A stretch of 64,000 nt of DNA from Enterococcus rivorum (GTDB lineage: Bacteria > Bacillota > Bacilli > Lactobacillales > Enterococcaceae), in assembly GCF_001742285.1 (NCBI RefSeq), contig NZ_MIEK01000004.1, forward strand, positions 1 to 64,000, read 5' to 3'. A program made the position numbers and the translations under genes. The notes under the pieces were generated by a model. That model was not told the origin of the DNA, did no database searches, and worked only from the letters and a program-made list of their open reading frames with translations. Positions within the stretch are counted from its first letter, which is position 1. Every line of letters begins with the position of its first letter. Shown piece after piece: positions 60,791 through 64,000 of the stretch.

Positions 60791-61807
60791 ATGACTAAAA
60801 AATTACAAGTTGGCATCATTGGTGCTGGACGAATCGGTAAACTTCATACAGAAAACATTCTGCGTTTCCCTGATGTAGAAATTAAAACCATCGCAGATCC
60901 CTTCATTGAATCGGCCAGAGAATGGGGACAAAGTTTAGGTATTCAACACTTAGAATCCGATCCAATGACGATTATCAACGATCCCGAAATCGATGCTGTG
61001 TTCATTTGTTCTCCAACGGACACACACATCAACGTAATTGAAGCTGCCGCAAAAGCTGGCAAACATATTTTTTGCGAAAAACCCATTAGCTTTTCTGACG
61101 AAGCAACGATGAATGCTTATCAAATAGTGAAAGAAAACAACGTAAAAGTTCAAATTGGTTTCAATCGGCGCTTTGACAAAAATTATGCCCGTGTCAAAGA
61201 GTATGTAGCAAGCAAAGTAATCGGCGATTTGCACATTTTGAAAATCACTTCTCGCGATCCTGAACCACCGTCCTTAGACTATGTGAAACGTTCCGGTGGA
61301 ATCTTTATGGACATGACCATTCACGATTTTGACATGGCTCGCTTTGTTGCTGGCTCTGAAGTAACTGAGGTCTTTGTTTTAGGCAATGCCTTAGTAAATC
61401 CAGAAATTGCAAAAGCAGATGACATTGATACCGCGATTATTTCATTAAAATTTGAAAATGGTGCTTTAGGTGTGATTGATAATAGTCGTGAAGCAGTCTA
61501 TGGGTATGACCAACGAATTGAAGCTTTTGGCTCTAAAGGTGCTGCTGAAAGTAAAAATGAGATTGATACCCAAGTGAAGCTCTCTACCTCAAAAGCTATC
61601 TTAGAAGACCAGCCGTTACATTTTTTCCTAGAGCGTTATAATGAAGCCTACATTAAAGAAGTGGCCGACTTCTTCCAATCCATCATCGAAAATACACCGA
61701 TTACTTGTACTTTTGAAGATGGGATTATGGCTCAACGAATTGCTCAAGCAGCAAAGGAATCTTGGCAAACAGGAAAACCCGTTTCTGTGAAGAGAATTGA
61801 TGCTTAG
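60791..61807 (+). CDS. iolG: Inositol 2-dehydrogenase
   Basis: The 338-residue NAD-dependent Gfo/Idh/MocA enzyme oxidises myo-inositol to 2-keto-myo-inositol, the first step of the pathway. Key segments are GIIGAGRIGKLHTENI (NAD-binding), FCEKPIS (catalytic lysine near residue 97), NRRFDKNYARVKEYV, SRDPEPP, and DMTIHDFDMARF (catalytic Asp and His near 172-176). NRRFD and SRDPEPP are typical of true IolG, which is why I give it the symbol rather than its paralogue upstream. It has no normal SD within 12 bases. It is the last gene of the operon. Confidence 0.92.
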   Translation: MTKKLQVGIIGAGRIGKLHTENILRFPDVEIKTIADPFIESAREWGQSLGIQHLESDPMTIINDPEIDAVFICSPTDTHINVIEAAAKAGKHIFCEKPISFSDEATMNAYQIVKENNVKVQIGFNRRFDKNYARVKEYVASKVIGDLHILKITSRDPEPPSLDYVKRSGGIFMDMTIHDFDMARFVAGSEVTEVFVLGNALVNPEIAKADDIDTAIISLKFENGALGVIDNSREAVYGYDQRIEAFGSKGAAESKNEIDTQVKLSTSKAILEDQPLHFFLERYNEAYIKEVADFFQSIIENTPITCTFEDGIMAQRIAQAAKESWQTGKPVSVKRIDA

Positions 61808-62137
61808 AATAAACTGTCTAAAAAGATCAGGTGCAACCTACAGTAGAGACACTGTAGGGCAACAAAAGTTACATTTATTTTTACGGGAAATTAGTATTTG
61901 TAAAGATGAATCAACATAGTATCTTGACAATAAAAAGAGAGCTATGCATCAACATACCTCTCTCGCACAAAATCGTTTGTAAATTAGATAGAAAGGACTG
62001 CTAATTTTTGCAAGTTAGCGATCCTTTCTTTGGTCATTCTTAAAAAAAATCAGCTACTAACTGAAGCCACGGTTAGAATCATCCTTTTATAGATTTCAGC
62101 TCGGCTATTCGTTTTTAGATGTGATTGAGTTATAGAA
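61808..62137. other. Intergenic region after the iol operon
   Basis: No gene. It holds an 8-bp hairpin CCTACAGT/ACTGTAGG (61837-61858, no T-run) and the terminator at 61991-62028. Confidence 0.5.
61991..62028 (+). terminator. Probable terminator of the iol operon
   Basis: GAAAGGACTGCTAA (61991-62004) pairs with TTAGCGATCCTTTC (62015-62028) with two mismatches, followed by TTTGGT. It is about 185 bases after iolG. Confidence 0.5.
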
Positions 62138-62974
62138 CTAAACATCATATTCAAGCTCTTTAATCATCTCGTTCATGAAACCAAACGAATCGTCCATTGT
62201 ATCCTTATCAAAAGCAACAGAACTAACACGAATCGACATCGCGATGTCTTCTACTGATTTAGGAGCTTCTTCTTCAAAAGCGGCTTTTATCTTCTGTATA
62301 ATTTGATTTACCTCTTCTTCATTTTGATAAATTAAAATCCCAAACGTAAGATTTTCTTCATCTAAAATATAGACAAGTCCTTTGCCTGAACGAGCTTTAT
62401 CAATGCTTTTAATAACCAATTGTTCTACATCTTTGATTTGCTTATTTGTTAGTAAGTGTTCCAATTCATACCAAAAATTCAAGCGAATCCCAATCAACCT
62501 ATAGGGAATCGCATAGCGTTCTGCTACCGATGAAAAAACCGCATGATCGTCTTTAAACGCAACCAGTGTTCTTAAATGATTCTCTGCATTAACCCTAGCT
62601 ATATCCATATTCTTATTTAGCGTTTCATTTTCGTCTTTCAGCACTCTCATGGAATAGGTTAAAAAAGCAACTGCAATTGAAAATAAAGGGGTCATTACTA
62701 GCCAAAAATAAAAGGGATACTGAAACGCTTTTTCACCTGAAACAACTAGATAAATAGTGTAGCCTCCCTGGATAAAAAGGTAAATCAAATTTAGAATCAT
62801 TCCCATTGTAATATCGGTAAAATAGGTAACAATTGCCAAAATTAAAGCCACCGAAGCTAACGTAACATTCATCATTAATTGCTGACCAGTAAAACCGACA
62901 AAAACAATCGTAATAAATTGAAGTAAGAGAAAGAACAGTAACGACAAATCAGTCTGAACTTTTTGCTTATTCAT
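62138..62974 (-). CDS. Membrane protein with a degenerate GGDEF-like domain
   Basis: The 278-residue protein has four membrane segments (about 10-108), a short coiled linker (LKDENETLNKNMDIARVNAENH) and a C-terminal domain (about 150-275) whose strand pattern resembles GGDEF domains: IGIRLNFWYELEHLL, then GLVYILDEENLTFGILIYQNEEEVNQIIQKI. At the place of the GG[D/E]EF motif it has DEENLTF, so diguanylate cyclase activity is not expected; it might instead bind a nucleotide or act structurally. It lies one base after a BcsB-like gene, in what looks like a cellulose-type exopolysaccharide operon controlled by c-di-GMP. The GGDEF call is by eye. Confidence 0.6.
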   Translation of the reverse strand: MNKQKVQTDLSLLFFLLLQFITIVFVGFTGQQLMMNVTLASVALILAIVTYFTDITMGMILNLIYLFIQGGYTIYLVVSGEKAFQYPFYFWLVMTPLFSIAVAFLTYSMRVLKDENETLNKNMDIARVNAENHLRTLVAFKDDHAVFSSVAERYAIPYRLIGIRLNFWYELEHLLTNKQIKDVEQLVIKSIDKARSGKGLVYILDEENLTFGILIYQNEEEVNQIIQKIKAAFEEEAPKSVEDIAMSIRVSSVAFDKDTMDDSFGFMNEMIKELEYDV

Positions 62975-64000
62975 TTATCTCCCCTCCTTTTTTCTTCGTT
63001 TATTGATAGAAAAAACTAAAAGAACAATCAATGCAGCAATGACAAATAGGAAAAGACCTATATAGGAGATCAGAGAAGTGTTTTTCTTCACCGTCTCGGT
63101 TAGATTTTGCGTTATCCCCTGATTGGCTTGTTTTTTAAAACGGAAACTACTTATTTGATTATTTTTATCTACTATAAAAGCGTCACCTGTTTGGGAAGCT
63201 AAACCTTTCGAGGTAGAAAGTTCTTTAGAAGCAAGATAGATATTTTCTGAATGCGCTCCTGTTAAAACCAAGACCCCTTTCCCTTTCTCATAAGGAGAAG
63301 CAATTAGCTGCCCGCTACCAAGTCGTTGCCCATAGCCAGATTCAACCGCTATTTTTTCATTAGAGACAAAACCAGTTCCTTTGTCATTGTATTTAAAATA
63401 TAAGTGTTTATTCAATTCTTGTACTACAGAATTGTCTTGGTACCCTCCGATAACAATCAAATTACTTGCTTGCAGCACTGCTGAGTCAACTTTTTCATTA
63501 TCTGTGATATAAGTAATTTCTCCTGTGTTATCTTGTGTATAGGTTCCTAAAAGGTTAAAAACATTACTAAGAGAACGATAATAATCATCATTCATTTCTT
63601 TAGGTAAAACAACGCCCACTTGGTTGTAGGTACCATCTTTTAAAAACGGAAAAGGATAATTCTCGAAAAGCAACTCTGTTCGGTCATTGGTTAACAACGC
63701 CATTGCAGATTTCCCTGTAATATACGCCCAAGGTGCTTGACTTTTCTCAGCCCCCTCCACATCATTCCGCATTTCTAAGTCGAAACTGACGGTCACTGTA
63801 AAATCTCCTGAAACATTTAAGTCTTTTGGCATCTTAAAATCTAGCTCATCTCCCGCTGCATGGGCTGAAGATAATTTTTTGCTTCCTATAGGAATTCCAT
63901 TGACGAAGACAGTCACTAGTGAATGATCAAAGTTCAAGTTCTCAGAATAGCGATATTCAAAATAAATCTGACTATTTTGTGCAATCGAACGATTAGAGGG
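62975..64000 (-). CDS. BcsB-like exopolysaccharide synthase subunit, 3' part
   Basis: The frame is open to the right edge of the window (the first codons read PSNRSIAQNSQIYFEYRYSEN), so the gene is 5'-truncated by the window, not by mutation. The segments IYFEYRYSENLNFDHSLVTVFVNGIPIGS and LTGAHSENIYLASKELS, followed by a C-terminal membrane helix and a short basic tail (NKRRKKEGR), match the C-terminal half of BcsB-type cellulose synthase regulatory subunits found in Gram-positive exopolysaccharide operons. BcsB proteins are membrane-anchored outside the cell and support glucan export. The next gene (degenerate GGDEF-like) follows directly. Confidence 0.75.
   Translation of the reverse strand, partial: PSNRSIAQNSQIYFEYRYSENLNFDHSLVTVFVNGIPIGSKKLSSAHAAGDELDFKMPKDLNVSGDFTVTVSFDLEMRNDVEGAEKSQAPWAYITGKSAMALLTNDRTELLFENYPFPFLKDGTYNQVGVVLPKEMNDDYYRSLSNVFNLLGTYTQDNTGEITYITDNEKVDSAVLQASNLIVIGGYQDNSVVQELNKHLYFKYNDKGTGFVSNEKIAVESGYGQRLGSGQLIASPYEKGKGVLVLTGAHSENIYLASKELSTSKGLASQTGDAFIVDKNNQISSFRFKKQANQGITQNLTETVKKNTSLISYIGLFLFVIAALIVLLVFSINKRRKKEGR

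Overview
The window is low-GC Firmicute DNA (about 35-37% G+C by eye). It has Shine-Dalgarno sites close to AGGAGG, T-box leaders, CcpA-type cre sites, sortase-anchored LPXTG proteins, Mga-type regulators and PTS genes. This fits Lactobacillales, most likely Enterococcus, Carnobacterium or a close relative; the species cannot be fixed from sequence alone. No rRNA, tRNA, CRISPR array or prophage was seen. The extreme left end is the right end of an IS3-family insertion sequence.

Layout. (1) 1-7.9 kb: IS end, then minus-strand housekeeping and accessory genes. These include a malX-like PTS permease with a malY/patB-like C-S lyase and an RpiR regulator (cre at the PTS promoter), a PhzF-family protein, two GNAT acetyltransferases, a cupin and a DUF2200 protein. 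(2) 8.2-10 kb: an LRR/LPXTG adhesin gene broken by one in-frame stop codon. (3) 10.2-17 kb: a complete trpEGDCFBA operon with a strong promoter and two consecutive T-box elements; the second lacks a recognisable stem I. (4) 17.7-24 kb: a secreted M60 (enhancin-like) peptidase, a 3'-truncated MFS gene, and a TetR-controlled ABC exporter cassette with small membrane proteins and two matching operators. (5) 24.4-29.4 kb: a peptide-binding lipoprotein and peptidase T under a methionine-type T-box, a racemase-like protein and a GIY-YIG-like protein. (6) 29.4-48 kb: a surface-adhesion island with an LRR/LPXTG adhesin, a pilus operon (tip protein, major pilin, class C sortase, small pilin), an OmpR-type winged-helix regulator, two Mga-type regulators, and a second M60 peptidase with mucin-binding-like repeats. 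(7) 48.9-61.8 kb: a myo-inositol locus with an ABC importer, an IolR-like DeoR regulator and iolA-B-C-D-(iolG-like)-E-G. (8) 62.1-64 kb: a membrane protein with a degenerate GGDEF-like domain and the 3' part of a BcsB-like gene that runs off the window.

How the genes work together. The most interesting signal is regulatory. The promoters of the pilus operon, the LRR adhesin and one Mga-type regulator gene share the same arrangement: a TTGAG(G/A) -35, 17 bp spacing, a TATAAT/TATACT -10, and a conserved block over and upstream of the -35. This suggests one adhesion regulon run by the locus's own regulators. The two M60 peptidases would supply glycoprotein-cleaving activity beside the adhesins. 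In the inositol locus, tandem 11-mers like the Bacillus subtilis IolR operator lie just past the -10 of the transporter promoter, and a related repeat lies at iolA, so uptake and catabolism are probably co-induced. The tetR-ABC cassette has two operators of identical form (TGAATAT-N10-ATATTCA), one in each divergent promoter.
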